64,000 bases of DNA from Chryseobacterium sp. MYb264 (GCF_035974275.1 NZ_CP142422.1:2542001-2606000), one strand, 5' to 3'; positions 17,937 to 28,138 are shown, counted from the stretch's first letter. The notes: a model not told the origin generated them from the sequence alone. Numbers and translations: made by a program.

Positions 17937-18305
17937 ATGAGCAAGATTTATCTTGAAGACGTAAAAATATATGCTTATCACGGGGTTTTACCTGAAGAAA
18001 ATATTATCGGAACTTATTACATTCTAAATGTAGAACTTCACACTGATTTGTGGAAAGCCGCGGAATCCGATGATTTGAATGACACCATCAGTTACGCAGA
18101 CATCAACGATATTATTCATGATGAAATGAAAATCAACTCTAAATTGCTGGAACATGTTGCAGGAAGAATCATCTCTAAAATTCATGAAAAATTTTCACAA
18201 ATTGATTATATCAAGTTAAAAATAACCAAAACCGCTCCACCAATGAAAGGTGAAATGAAGGGAGCAAGCATTGAATTAGAACAAAGCTTTAAACCTCAGA
18301 ATTAA
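17937..18305 (+). CDS. folB: Dihydroneopterin aldolase
   Basis: A folate-pathway enzyme that converts dihydroneopterin to hydroxymethyldihydropterin. At 122 residues it is a typical FolB. The N-terminus has YLEDVKIYAYHGVLPEE with the conserved Tyr-His-Gly. The core TISYADINDII and the C-terminal ITKTAPPMKGEMKGASIELE include the conserved Lys. It sits 7 bases after thrC; no metabolic link to threonine is obvious, so the arrangement looks like read-through. Confidence 0.94.
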   Translation: MSKIYLEDVKIYAYHGVLPEENIIGTYYILNVELHTDLWKAAESDDLNDTISYADINDIIHDEMKINSKLLEHVAGRIISKIHEKFSQIDYIKLKITKTAPPMKGEMKGASIELEQSFKPQN

Positions 18306-18342
18306 ATTTTTTTATTAATTTCGTTTATTAAAACATAAAGAC

Positions 18343-19707
18343 TTGAAATCCATCAAAATAGTATTTCTTTTCGCATTCGCCGGAGTTTTCGGACAGACGA
18401 GTGTGAGCACTCAGCCCAATCCTTATAATTTCCCGAAGATAAAATCCAGCATTACCATGCCGGTGACGATCCCGCTTTTGGAGATCAGCAACATGATCAA
18501 CGCTTCGGTGGGCGACCTTATTTATCAGGACGATTCTTATACGGATAACAACAACGACCAGTTTAAAGTAAAGGTGTGGAAAACTCGTGCTATACGCCTG
18601 GTTGGAGGAACAAACAATAACTTACTGATAGAAGTTCCCTTAAAGATCTGGGCAGAAAAAGGTATTGGAACTCTGGGCGTTTACAGTTATCAGAATACCA
18701 CTTTTGAAACCGTAATGTCTTTTAACACCACGCTTAATTTTCAAAATAACTGGACCATTTCCACCAATACAAAACCCAATGGTTTTAAATGGGTGAGCAA
18801 ACCGGTGCTGGATTATGGAAGAATTAAAATTCCCATCACCTCGCTGGTAGAGAAAAACCTGATTGAACAGCAGCAAAAATTCGCCAAAACAATAGATCAG
18901 CAGATGACGACTCAACTGAATTTTCAGCAGTATGCGGTAATGGCCTGGAACGTATTTTCGCAGCCTTTTAATATTTCGGAGGAATACAATACGTGGTTGA
19001 AAGTTACGCCCGTGAAAGTCAACATAACTCCTTTAAAATTCTACGGAAACCAAATCAATACCAATTTGGGAATCGATGTCTATTCTGAAACTTTTACAGG
19101 GTCGAAACCTGCTGCTTCACCTACGATCAACTCAGCGGCTAATTTTAACTTTTTGCCGAATTTGGCTGATCAATTTTCACTTCAGACGACCGCTAATATT
19201 CCTTTTACCGAAGCCAGCAATATTGCAAGACAAACTTTTCTGAATAAAGAATTTGATATTCAGAATTCAAAAGTAAAAGTGACGGACATCCGTGTGTATG
19301 GCATTGATGATAAAATTATGATCGAAGCCCAGACAGAAGGTTATATTAAAGGAACTGCAATTATTTCCGGTATCCCCGTGTATGATGAGGTGAAAAGAAA
19401 GATCGTTCTGTCGAATACCAAATTCAAGCTGAAAACTATGAATATTTTACATAAAACGGCTTCTGTACTATTTCAGGGGAAAATTGTAAAGACGATAGAA
19501 CAGGAATATGGAATTCCCACACAGGAATTAGAGGATAATGCTAAAAAAAGTATAGAGGAAGCTTTTAACAAGGAATATTATAAAGGATTAAAAATGAACG
19601 GTCGGGTATTTAATTTAAAACCGTCAAAAATTCTTCTAACCTCAACGGGAATCACTGCTGTGATTGATACCAACGCTTCTTTAAAATTACTATTAAACGG
19701 AATGTAA
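18343..19707 (+). CDS. DUF4403-family secreted protein
   Basis: 454 residues with an N-terminal signal peptide (MKSIKIVFLFAFAGVFGQ). The body matches my recollection of the DUF4403 family of Bacteroidota: LEISNMINASVGDLIYQDD near the start, IKIPITSLVEKNLIEQQQ in the middle and a C-terminal half with repeated long beta strands and an amphipathic helix. It looks like a lipid-binding tube fold, but that is speculation. The start is TTG at 18343; no ATG lies in a sensible place. It follows folB by 37 bases. Function unknown. Confidence 0.75.
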   Translation: MKSIKIVFLFAFAGVFGQTSVSTQPNPYNFPKIKSSITMPVTIPLLEISNMINASVGDLIYQDDSYTDNNNDQFKVKVWKTRAIRLVGGTNNNLLIEVPLKIWAEKGIGTLGVYSYQNTTFETVMSFNTTLNFQNNWTISTNTKPNGFKWVSKPVLDYGRIKIPITSLVEKNLIEQQQKFAKTIDQQMTTQLNFQQYAVMAWNVFSQPFNISEEYNTWLKVTPVKVNITPLKFYGNQINTNLGIDVYSETFTGSKPAASPTINSAANFNFLPNLADQFSLQTTANIPFTEASNIARQTFLNKEFDIQNSKVKVTDIRVYGIDDKIMIEAQTEGYIKGTAIISGIPVYDEVKRKIVLSNTKFKLKTMNILHKTASVLFQGKIVKTIEQEYGIPTQELEDNAKKSIEEAFNKEYYKGLKMNGRVFNLKPSKILLTSTGITAVIDTNASLKLLLNGM

Positions 19708-19730
19708 AAACTTAAAACTAATAACTAAAC

Positions 19731-20240
19731 ATGAGAAAATATTTACAGATCATAGACAGAAACCGTGGCACAAAGTGGCAACGTTTCGCCAATTATTTTA
19801 TTGACCGACTTATTATTAACATCTTTTTCTTTGGATTTGGTGCGTTTGGAGTACTGATTGATCAGCTTCTAGGCACCTATTATTTCACTAACTTTTTATT
19901 AAAAATCTCTCAGATAGGAAGATTCGGTGATATTCTTTTAACCTCTTTTATTTATTTTATGTATGCTTTTCTGATGGAATATTTTACTAATGGAAGAACG
20001 ATTGGAAAGTATATTACAGGAACAAAAGTGATCATGACCGACGGGGAGCGACCGACACTGAGCAATTATTTTATCAGAAATATTTCGAGAATTGTTCCTT
20101 TCGATGTCTTTTCTTTCCTTGGTGAGAACGGTTGGCACGACAGCTGGAGCGATACCCGAGTCATTAATATTAAAAATTATGAAGCTGAAAGACAGGCAAA
20201 AAGCGAAATCGACAGCCTGGGCACGAAAGAAATTGCATAA
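19731..20240 (+). CDS. RDD-family membrane protein
   Basis: 169 residues with the RDD signature near the N-terminus (RFANYFIDRLIINIFFFGFG) and three hydrophobic segments (~25-45, ~60-85 and the region around residue 95). The GRTIGKYITGTKVI and SNYFIRNISRIVPFDVFSF motifs are typical of RDD proteins. The family is poorly understood; some members act in ion antiport or as accessory membrane proteins. It starts 23 bases after the DUF4403 gene and probably shares its transcript. Confidence 0.85.
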   Translation: MRKYLQIIDRNRGTKWQRFANYFIDRLIINIFFFGFGAFGVLIDQLLGTYYFTNFLLKISQIGRFGDILLTSFIYFMYAFLMEYFTNGRTIGKYITGTKVIMTDGERPTLSNYFIRNISRIVPFDVFSFLGENGWHDSWSDTRVINIKNYEAERQAKSEIDSLGTKEIA

Positions 20241-20246
20241 AAAAAT

Positions 20247-20276
20247 TTGGTTGAATAAAGAATTTTACTATATTTG
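20247..20276 (+). promoter_or_regulatory. Promoter of tRNA-Cys
   Basis: TTG (20247-20249), a 19-base spacer, then TATATTTG (20269-20276). This is an exact match to the flavobacterial TTG-N19-TAnnTTTG pattern, 23 bases before the tRNA. Confidence 0.75.
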
Positions 20277-20299
20277 CACACCTAAAAAATGGTAAAAAC

Positions 20300-20373
20300 G
20301 GTGCTTTGGCCGAGCGGCTAGGCAGTGGTCTGCAACACCATCTACAGCGGTTCGAATCCGCTAGGCACCTCCA
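20300..20373 (+). tRNA. tRNA-Cys (GCA anticodon)
   Basis: A complete cloverleaf read by eye. The acceptor stem is GGTGCTT/AGGCACC. The anticodon stem GTGGT/ACCAT carries the loop CTGCAAC with anticodon GCA. The T arm is AGCGG-TTCGAAT-CCGCT. The 3' CCA is encoded. It has its own promoter and terminator, so it is a single-gene unit. Confidence 0.96.
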
Positions 20374-20423
20374 ACCTCTTTGTATTATGCTGTAAATAAG
20401 CTAATTACAAAGAGGTTTTTTAT
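20373..20423 (+). terminator. Rho-independent terminator after tRNA-Cys
   Basis: AACCTCTTTGTA (20373-20384) pairs with TACAAAGAGGTT (20406-20417), followed by TTTTA. It starts at the last base of the tRNA CCA end. Confidence 0.85.
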
Positions 20424-20515
20424 TTTGTGTTTACGGAAAGTTTGATTAGAGGAAAGGAGGATCAGTTTCAAAGGATCAGTTTCAAAACTTGGGGAGAAAT
20501 TCTTTAGATATTTTT

Positions 20516-20740
20516 TTGCCACGAATTCCCTAATATTTTTATTTCCTACAGATTTTCACAGATGATATCGTTGATTTTCTTTGCTTAACCTTCCCGGTCT
20601 TTTATAAGTGAAATCGAAGATTATCTCCTTTCAGTCGATGAATGATATTTCGACGGAGTCAAACGGCCTGGGGAGCCTGTCAACGATTAGTAGTTGTCAA
20701 AAACCTTGGAGAACTTAGTGTTCAGATATTAAATTACTTC
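20516..20740 (+). repeat. Dispersed intergenic repeat, partial copy
   Basis: Matches the second half of the copies at 20879-21258 and 40361-40737. Shared phrases include CAGATGATATCGTTGATTTT, CGGTCTTTTAT and TAGTTGTCAAAAACCTTGG. No ORF of note; the rest of 20424-20878 is similar non-coding sequence. Confidence 0.6.
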
Positions 20741-20878
20741 AACATAGCTATCATTTGCTGAGTAGAACACCATTGCGAACGGAAAATAATTCGCATTAAA
20801 ACAATTAAACCCTAGCGATCTTAGCGTTAAAAATAATGATTAGCCACGAATGCGCGAATATTTTTATTTCCCGCAGGC

Positions 20879-21258
20879 CGCAGATAATGCTTCCTATGTT
20901 GGTTTTTCGCGAAGCCGCAAAGATATTTTTCAATGCTTTATGTTTTTAAGTCGCAAGGATTTTATCAGAGATAAAATTGAGGGGTGAACATTATCGCTAC
21001 GAATGCACAAATTTTATCTCCCACAGATTCTAAAGATTTTCACAGATGCTGCTGTTGATTTTTTATTGCTCCACTTTTCTGGTCTTTTATCAATAGAACG
21101 GCTTGATGAGCATTAAAAATAGGTAGTTGTCAAAAAACTTGGAGAGCCTTGGTGTTCGATATGCAAAGTGTAAGGAAAAAATCTGCATCATTTGTAAAAT
21201 CTGCGAGAGTAACAAAAAACATTCTGATAAGTTAAAATTTTTGCTTCCTCCCCTAGTT
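20879..21258 (+). repeat. Dispersed intergenic repeat, full copy 1
   Basis: About 380 bases aligning in direct orientation to 40361-40737. Conserved modules in order: TGTTGGTTTTTCG, TCGCAAGGATTTTATC with a palindromic GATAAAATTGAGGG, ACGAATGCAC, CACAGAT, TCTTTTATCAATAGAACGGC, GTTGTCAAAAAACTTGG and AAAGTGTAAGGAAAA. It has no coding potential in any frame that I can see. The family also has partial or reversed copies at 5361, 20516 and 22434. Confidence 0.7.
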
Positions 21259-21318
21259 TTGCGATTAAGCTACATTCGGTAACTTTTTGTATATTTAGAA
21301 CGATCTAACAGCGATATT

Positions 21319-21459
21319 ATGAATTACAAAGTATTACACAACTTATTTTTAGATTCTCTGGAACAGGAAGTTAATGAATACATTCTTCAGGGATGGCGGG
21401 CAAAAGGAGGAATAGTGGTTACAGACAAAGGGTTTTATCAGGCAATTTCAAAAGTATAA
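21319..21459 (+). CDS. DUF1737-domain small protein, 46 aa
   Basis: A 46-residue ORF beginning MNYKVLHNLFLDSLEQEV and ending in GGIVVTDKGFYQAISKV. The pattern YKV...LEQEVNEYIxxGW...GGI...FYQA matches small DUF1737 proteins, which are of unknown function. It is an isolated gene in a repeat-rich gap. A hairpin-forming CTCTCTC/GAGAGAG pair follows the stop. The family match gives reasonable support despite the length. Confidence 0.65.
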   Translation: MNYKVLHNLFLDSLEQEVNEYILQGWRAKGGIVVTDKGFYQAISKV

Positions 21460-21522
21460 ACTCTCTCTACATTTTCTTGAGAGAGGGCTTCATGAGTTCT
21501 TTTTATAATTGATTGATATTAC

Positions 21523-21552
21523 AAAATCCTCAGCCTAAGCCGAGGATTAAAA
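21523..21552 (+). terminator. Hairpin after the DUF1737 gene
   Basis: AATCCTC and GAGGATT pair around a 10-base loop (AGCCTAAGCC), followed by AAAATTTG rather than a T run. On the reverse strand it would be followed by TTGTAAT. It is weak as a terminator and is given as a structured element. Confidence 0.35.
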
Positions 21553-21945
21553 TTTGAAAGATATTATAATAAAGTGTTATAATACTATATTCAACCACTA
21601 TGCCAGTAGCATAATGAATCCTGAAAAAGTGAATTTTTGTGGTACTTTTTACCAAATTATAGTTGAGGGATCATTTACGAAACCTGAAAATTAAGAAGAA
21701 AGTTGGCAGCCGAAAAGTTGCCCAGCCCCGTAGGGATTAAACATCGGATTAGAATAGAAGAATCAACAGTTCTTCATTTTATTTTTAACACCATCAATCG
21801 TTAAAGCGCTACCCCTCCTTTTAATTATTTTCTTTCGCCATGACGTTTCACTCAGAGCGTGTTTAAAATTATAATTAAAAAATGTTTTAGCTTATATCCT
21901 ATTAAATTGTAAAATTTCAATGTTTTTTTTGTAACGCAAAGATTT

Positions 21946-22405
21946 TATTTACTTTCTACTGATTTTTAGAATGCACAGGCAAATGAATTTGCCTCGCGAA
22001 GCTTGAAAACACGCTTTGTAAAATCAACTTGTCGATTCTTCTTTGCTCACTTGAGTGTTTTTTACATTTAAATTAAAACTTTGCGTTAAAATTATACCAC
22101 TAAAATTGAAACGGGCTCTCAGTAAATGCTAGCGACACTTAAAGATTTAACAGTAAAAATTCAAAGTCTTATACGTTAAACACTAGAGAATCATCAAGTT
22201 TTATGATTAAGTTTCAGCCAGCCGTTCTGCTTATAAAAGACCGTAAAAAGTTGATCATCTTATATCATTTTACCTTTAAAATTTTCTTTAAATGATTCAA
22301 CCCCTTCGTGGTTATAACATTATTAAATACCTTATAAATCGAGTTTCACCCGACGCTACTGATCTTTAACCCCTTCGGGGTTTTTAAGGTAAATGCAAAA
22401 AGAAA
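21946..22405 (+). repeat. Long inverted repeat, left arm
   Basis: About 460 bases that are the reverse complement of 28282-28738. The outer ~330 bases (21946-22274) differ at only about six positions, all C/T changes; the inner ~130 bases are more diverged. The inner part carries a hairpin-like CCCCTTCGGGG and GGTTTCACCCGACGC-type phrases. No ORF is conserved across the arm. The arms bracket the surface-protein gene at 23577-28112. The preceding stretch 21553-21945 shows no gene. Confidence 0.85.
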
Positions 22406-22433
22406 TCAATATTAGTTAAATGCTTGACACTAA

Positions 22434-22570
22434 ATATACAGTATCACCTGTGGAAATCTGTACGATCTGTGGGAAATAAAAATCAAACTCCTTTTTAATT
22501 TTCAAAAGATCTAAACTTTTTTTCCAGATCCCCAAGTTTTGAGCTTGATCCTTTTCTTTCCATAATTCCA
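22434..22570 (-). repeat. Dispersed intergenic repeat, reversed partial copy
   Basis: The reverse complement contains TTTTTATTTCCCACAGATCG and the AACTTGGGGAT...TTGATCC module of the 20.5-kb and 40.4-kb copies. A reverse-strand ORF over it (22416-22673) has no recognisable protein features and is treated as chance. Confidence 0.5.
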
Positions 22571-22592
22571 TGCGGGACAGTGCTGCAATACG

Positions 22593-22618
22593 GAATACAA
22601 AACAACCCTCTGCGAACA
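22593..22618 (-). terminator. Hairpin, terminator-like on the reverse strand
   Basis: ACCCTCTG/CAGAGGGT with a small loop. On the reverse strand it is followed by TGTTTTG. On the forward strand it is followed by ATAAAAACACAAATGATG, a phrase repeated after the hairpin at 28975. Confidence 0.4.
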
Positions 22619-22885
22619 GAGGGTCATAAAAACACAAATGATGAAAAAAAACGTCTCTTACGAGACATTGCAAATATACTAAAAAAAAACACTTCCGCGT
22701 GAATATTGCATACTATTTTTATCACGAATGTATTGATTTCCATTAATAACCGGTAGAATAAATACTCAGCATAACTATCCCAATGTTTGATACTCACTAT
22801 ATTTACCTGGAATAAACTTAGCCTTCTGTTTTCGATCAGTAATCACCGAATATTTTGCGCTGGAAGCCGCGAACAGGATTTGTAA

Positions 22886-22916
22886 AAAAAAAATCCTCAG
22901 AAAACTCTGAGGATAA
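22886..22916 (-). terminator. Rho-independent terminator on the reverse strand
   Basis: ATCCTCAGAGTTTTCTGAGGAT followed by a long T run on the reverse strand. No reverse-strand gene is visible upstream of it (22920-23570 is AT-rich and open), so it may end an unannotated small RNA or be a relic. Confidence 0.5.
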
Positions 22917-23541
22917 AAACTAATAACCATGAAAACTCAAATTAAACATGAGTACTATACCATATTGAAAAATTATGCCAATGTATTTTCAAATTCATAC
23001 TTTAAGAATATTTTAATAAATTTTATGTATTTTTAATAAAAATTCATTTATTTTTTCTCTTACGGTGAACTATAAACTATGACTATAATTGACAGAACAG
23101 CTCCATTCTACAGATACAGCATGTTACGATTATATCAATTTTTAAAAGGGTTATTTTATTTATCCTCTATTAAATTCTAAGGCATGATGGTTATTATTTA
23201 GTAAAAAACAAAAGCATAAGATACATTAATAGCAATTACAAAATGCTTAATAAAAAAGCTTTTTTTTACAAAAACAGCAAATAACAAAATCTAAAAACCT
23301 TCACTTTCATGAGCGATCACGAGAGAACAAAAAAAATAGAAATTATTGATAATAAGAAAATTACATACATTATACTTTTTTCTTACGACGTATTTTTTTT
23401 AATAATCACAGATATTTGATTTAAAAAATCAACCCAAATTAAGCATTTACTTAGCAAATTCAATAATTCACAATGGATAAAATTTATAAATTTTATAAAA
23501 AAAACAACTCTTCATATACTAAAAATAAGTAAAAAACGATT

Positions 23542-23549
23542 TAAATTTG
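23542..23549 (+). promoter_or_regulatory. Putative -7 box of the surface-protein gene
   Basis: TAAATTTG, an exact TAnnTTTG match, 27 bases before the ATG at 23577. The stretch 22930-23541 is very AT-rich and I see no gene in it. Confidence 0.5.
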
Positions 23550-23576
23550 TAAGATTAATATAAATAACGACAACTT

Positions 23577-26500
23577 ATGAAGAAACTCTCTACTATTTTA
23601 GTACTTCTTCTGTGCCTCATTGACATTGGTTTTGTCCCCAATGCCTATGGTCAGGCCTCAACATTACCCTACAGTCAGGACTTTTCAACAGCTAATGACT
23701 TTACTTTCGTAAACGGAACTCAAACCAACGTCTGGTATTATGGTACGATAGCCGGTAACCCAGGTGGATCCCTTTACATTACCAACAATGGAGGAACCTC
23801 CAATGCGTATACAACAAATAATACCACCGTATCGCATGCGTACAAAGATTTTACTATTCCTGCAGGATCAGCTCTGGCTACTTTGATGTTCGACTGGCGG
23901 GCATATGGAGAAGGTGGCTATGACTACCTAAGAGTATGGCTTGTGCCAAGCACCTATACCCCTACCCCAGGCACTGAAATTACCGAAGATGCAGGAAGAA
24001 TTCAGGTTGGCGGCGACTTCGGTGAGATTTCAGATTGGGAAACATACAGTAATTTTGCACTTGATATTAGTACTTTTGCGGGAGGTACCGTTCGCCTTGT
24101 CTACGAATGGACCAATGACTCTTCCTTTGGAACCCAGCCGGCAGCTGCAGTTGACAATATTACTCTGCTTATTCCGACTTGTTTGCAGCCGTCAGCACCT
24201 GCTGTGTCCGCCATAGGATCAAATACAGCAACTATTGAATGGACGGCACCGGCTACTGTACCCGGAAATGGCTATGAATACTATCTATCAACAGTAAATA
24301 CTGCGCCCGATGTAAATACGGCAGGAACAGCAGCCCCGACTACATCTGCTATTTTACCTTCATTGGCAACCAGCACAACCTACTATTGGTGGGTACGATC
24401 AGTTTGCAGTACAACAGACAAAAGCATCTGGATTTCAGGAGGAAACTTTAGCACCACTCAAGTTCCCGCTCCGCTTCCTTATTTACAGGACTTTACAACA
24501 ACTAACGATTTTGAATTTGTTAACGGAACCTCGGTTAACAAGTGGAATTACGGAACCGCTACAGGAAATACCGGGGGATCTATATACATTTCTACCAATA
24601 ACGGCACGACCAACACATACAGCACAACGGACGCATCCACAGTACATGCCTACAGAGATATTACGATCCCTGCAGGAGCAACAACTGCAGTCTTCTCCTA
24701 CGACTGGAAAGGACAGGGAGAGAGTATCTATGATTATTTAAGAGTATGGCTGGTTCCCACAACGTATACTCCGACTCCAGGAACATTAATTACTGCAGGA
24801 GGCGGAAGAATTCAGGTAGGCGCTGACTATATTAACCTAAAAGGTGATTGGCAGCATTATATGAATCCGATATTAAATATCAGCAATTTTGCCAATAGTA
24901 CCATGCGTTTGGTGTTCCAATGGAGAAATGACTCAGGAGGAGGTACACAACCACCTATTGCCGTCGATAATGTCAACTTATATATTCCTACATGTAATGT
25001 GCCTACAGCACTTACGGTAAATTCTCAAACACAGGACGGTGCTTCACTGTCATGGACAGGCCCTAACCCGGCACCGGCGATCGGATATGAATATTACCTT
25101 TCAACAACCAATACAGCTCCTACCGGAACAACTGCGGGAACACCGAATACCGGAACGACTGCCAACCCAAGTGGTCTGGCATCAAACACGACCTATTATT
25201 GGTGGGTACGCGCTGTATGTTCAGGAACTGATCAAAGCATCTGGATGGCTGGACCTTCGTTCACCACAGGACAGATAGGTACAGGAACAACAACGTCTAG
25301 TTATCTGCCGGTATACTCTTACTATGGCTACAACTATTCTCAGCAGATTTATACAAAAGCTGAACTTACAGCTGCCGTAGGAAATAATAATTCTATCACA
25401 GGAATCAAGTTCTTTGTAGCAGCGTCTCAAAATCCTCAGTCGAATTATAACCAATGGGTAGTTTATTTAGGAAATACAGCGCAGAACAATTTCAGTTCAA
25501 CAACAAACTGGGTTCCCCTTTCAGGTTTAACACAAGTTTATTCCGGAACGTTGCCTAATATGACCTCCGGTACCTGGGTTGAAATCCCTTTTTCAGCACC
25601 ATTTATTTGGGACGGAAACAGCAATATTGTCGTTGCTGTTGATGAAAACTCTCCGAATTACACCTCAGGAGCAACCTGGGGAAGCTATACAGCAGGTTCA
25701 AACAGAGGTATTTTATATTATAATGACAATACGAACCCAGATCCTGCCAGCCCTCCTACAGCGAGCAGCAGATATTCCGATATTCCGAGAATTCAGTTCA
25801 AAGGAGAGCCTCTATTACCATGTTCCATCAACCCTCCAGGCAACATTGCTTTGGGTACGGTTACATACTCTACCGCTATTATCAGCTGGACACCGACACT
25901 CGGAGCGACTTATAATATTCAATACAGAGTTCAGGGTACCGGTCCGTGGATTCCGGCAGGACCTGTGGTTTCCCCTGGTTACAGTATCACGATTACTGGT
26001 TTAGAAGAGCAAACCACCTATGAAGTACAGATTTCGACAACTTGTGGAGGCTCTACAGGAGGATACTCTACTTCAACCGTATTTACGACCACTCCATTGT
26101 CCTATTGCCCAATGACAGGTACAGGAACGAATGATCACATCGCTAACGTTACGGTAACTTCTGCCAACGTAGGTTTCTTACCTATGAGCAACACGACTGT
26201 TCAGAATAATTATACAAACTACAATACACCTGCTACCTTAATTAATCTGGATATCGGATCTACAGGAAATCAGGTCTCTGTTGGTAAAGGATGGACAGGT
26301 ACTACACAAAGTGACGCCGTGTCTGTCTGGATTGATTTTAACAGAAACGGTACTTTTGAAGCTTCGGAACGAATTCTAAACGCAGCAGCAAGTACTACGA
26401 CTCCTGTTGCAGCCTATTTTGATGTTCCGGCAAATGCTTACCCAGGACCGTTAACGACGACAATGAGAGTTGTATTAAAACGTTCAAGTGCTCCTACTAT

Positions 26501-28112
26501 GTGTGAGGCTTCTGTTACAAATGGCGAGGTTGAAGATTACGCAGTAAGATTGAGACCTTGTTCTACAGTTGTTCCAACTGCGCCAACATTTACAGCACCT
26601 ACGCACACATCAACTACAGTTAACTGGACAGCAGTAGCAAACGTAACCTATCAGGTAAGATACAGAAAACAGGGACCTCCCGCCGGAGCCTGGGAAACTG
26701 CCTATGCTTCAACTCAGCTGGCTAATATTCCTTTAACAATTACAGGTTTAGATCCTGCTACAATTTATGATGTAGAAATCGCAACAGTTTGTGGTTCAAA
26801 CGTAGGAACCTATTCTCCTACAACATCATTCACAACAAGATGTGATCCTACTCCTCCAAGTATCACTATCAGTAATATTACAGCATATTCAGCTACAGTA
26901 AGCTGGGCGCCAGTGGTTCCTAATGCTACTTATATCATGAGATACAGAATCGTAGGAAGTGGAGCTGCGGGATGGAGTGCAGACATTGCATTACCAACCA
27001 CTTCAAACACGTATGCACTTACAAGTTTAACTCCTTATACAAGCTATGAAGTTCAGATTGCTAACCAATGTGTAGGAGAAACAACTCCAAACGCCTGGTC
27101 TAACCCTAAAGTATTCATTACAGAAAGAATTTGTGAGCTTCCTCCACCGGGACTAACAATCACAAACATTACACCTACTACCGCAGTTGTAACCTGGGAT
27201 TCTTTCCCTGGAGCCACCTATATCTTAAGATATAGAAAAGTAGGAATTCCGAGCTGGACAAGCATTCCTTCCAACACGAATACAATAACCATAACAGGTT
27301 TAATAGAATTAACGAAATACGAAATGCAGGTAGTAAACGTGTGTAACGGAACCCCGGGAACCTACACCCCTCCGTACTATTTCACAACTCCAACTGTTGT
27401 TTACTGCCAGATGGAATCTGCTAACGGAACGGCAAATTATATTTCAAATGTAACAGTAAAACCTAATGGAAAACCGGAAATGATTAATGAATCAACAGGT
27501 TCAACATATACTGATTACACCGGTGATTCTACGAAATTCATCGAGCTTATTCAGGGATCCGAGGGCAATGAGATTTCCATCTCCAAAAAGCTATCAGGAA
27601 CCAACAGCGATGCCGGCATTGCCGTTTGGATTGACTTTGATAGAAGCGGCACTTTCGATATTAATGAAAGAGTTTTTGCAGCAGGCCTGGATCAAACCGA
27701 GAAGCTGACAGGAACATTCAATGTACCGGCTGATGCTTTCGTGAGTTTAACAGATTACAAATATGTTGTCATGAGAGTGGCAATGCAAAAAGGAGGAATC
27801 CCTGTAAACTGTACAAGCTTTGCCGACGGAGAAGTAGAAGATTACACCATTAGAATTACTAAAAATCCGGTTCCGAACCCTACTAATCAGACGGATATCA
27901 TGATCTATCCTAACCCGGTAAGTACAATACTGAATGTAAGAAACATCAGCGCAAGAGCTAATTATAAGCTTTACAATGCCGCCGGACAAATGATCTCAAG
28001 CGGAGTAATCTTAAATAATAAGATTGACGTAAGCAAATTGATAAACGGAGTGTATGTAATAGACATTGAAGATGTGAAAGGTACAGCTCAAAAGAAATTT
28101 ATCAAGGAATAA
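23577..28112 (+). CDS. Large multidomain T9SS-secreted surface protein (FN3, GEVED)
   Basis: 1511 residues with signal peptide MKKLSTILVLLLCLIDIGF ending near AYGQA. Order of modules: jelly-roll/MAM-like repeat (~28-200), FN3 (~202-297), second jelly-roll (~298-470, clearly duplicated with DYLRVWLVPTTYTPTPGT), FN3 (~472-566), an extra beta module (~568-745), FN3 (~750-840), GEVED (~842-993, NGEVEDYAVRL), three FN3 units (~996-1273), second GEVED (~1275-1428, DGEVEDYTIRI) and a T9SS type A sorting domain (~1438-1511, IMIYPNPVSTILNVRN). This fits an adhesin or surface glycan/protein-binding protein; the ligand is unknown. It stands alone between the arms of a long inverted repeat and ends at a strong terminator. 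Confidence 0.9.
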   Translation: MKKLSTILVLLLCLIDIGFVPNAYGQASTLPYSQDFSTANDFTFVNGTQTNVWYYGTIAGNPGGSLYITNNGGTSNAYTTNNTTVSHAYKDFTIPAGSALATLMFDWRAYGEGGYDYLRVWLVPSTYTPTPGTEITEDAGRIQVGGDFGEISDWETYSNFALDISTFAGGTVRLVYEWTNDSSFGTQPAAAVDNITLLIPTCLQPSAPAVSAIGSNTATIEWTAPATVPGNGYEYYLSTVNTAPDVNTAGTAAPTTSAILPSLATSTTYYWWVRSVCSTTDKSIWISGGNFSTTQVPAPLPYLQDFTTTNDFEFVNGTSVNKWNYGTATGNTGGSIYISTNNGTTNTYSTTDASTVHAYRDITIPAGATTAVFSYDWKGQGESIYDYLRVWLVPTTYTPTPGTLITAGGGRIQVGADYINLKGDWQHYMNPILNISNFANSTMRLVFQWRNDSGGGTQPPIAVDNVNLYIPTCNVPTALTVNSQTQDGASLSWTGPNPAPAIGYEYYLSTTNTAPTGTTAGTPNTGTTANPSGLASNTTYYWWVRAVCSGTDQSIWMAGPSFTTGQIGTGTTTSSYLPVYSYYGYNYSQQIYTKAELTAAVGNNNSITGIKFFVAASQNPQSNYNQWVVYLGNTAQNNFSSTTNWVPLSGLTQVYSGTLPNMTSGTWVEIPFSAPFIWDGNSNIVVAVDENSPNYTSGATWGSYTAGSNRGILYYNDNTNPDPASPPTASSRYSDIPRIQFKGEPLLPCSINPPGNIALGTVTYSTAIISWTPTLGATYNIQYRVQGTGPWIPAGPVVSPGYSITITGLEEQTTYEVQISTTCGGSTGGYSTSTVFTTTPLSYCPMTGTGTNDHIANVTVTSANVGFLPMSNTTVQNNYTNYNTPATLINLDIGSTGNQVSVGKGWTGTTQSDAVSVWIDFNRNGTFEASERILNAAASTTTPVAAYFDVPANAYPGPLTTTMRVVLKRSSAPTMCEASVTNGEVEDYAVRLRPCSTVVPTAPTFTAPTHTSTTVNWTAVANVTYQVRYRKQGPPAGAWETAYASTQLANIPLTITGLDPATIYDVEIATVCGSNVGTYSPTTSFTTRCDPTPPSITISNITAYSATVSWAPVVPNATYIMRYRIVGSGAAGWSADIALPTTSNTYALTSLTPYTSYEVQIANQCVGETTPNAWSNPKVFITERICELPPPGLTITNITPTTAVVTWDSFPGATYILRYRKVGIPSWTSIPSNTNTITITGLIELTKYEMQVVNVCNGTPGTYTPPYYFTTPTVVYCQMESANGTANYISNVTVKPNGKPEMINESTGSTYTDYTGDSTKFIELIQGSEGNEISISKKLSGTNSDAGIAVWIDFDRSGTFDINERVFAAGLDQTEKLTGTFNVPADAFVSLTDYKYVVMRVAMQKGGIPVNCTSFADGEVEDYTIRITKNPVPNPTNQTDIMIYPNPVSTILNVRNISARANYKLYNAAGQMISSGVILNNKIDVSKLINGVYVIDIEDVKGTAQKKFIKE

Positions 28113-28138
28113 TAAAGCAAATTATTGCCATTTTAACG

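Noticed and set aside
22416..22673. Reverse-strand ORF of 85 aa
   Set aside because: It overlaps a dispersed repeat copy and a hairpin, and shows no recognisable domain or signal.
22930..23037. Forward 35-codon ORF after the 22886 hairpin (MKTQIKHEYYTIL...)
   Set aside because: AT-rich, no known family, no promoter or terminator in the right place.
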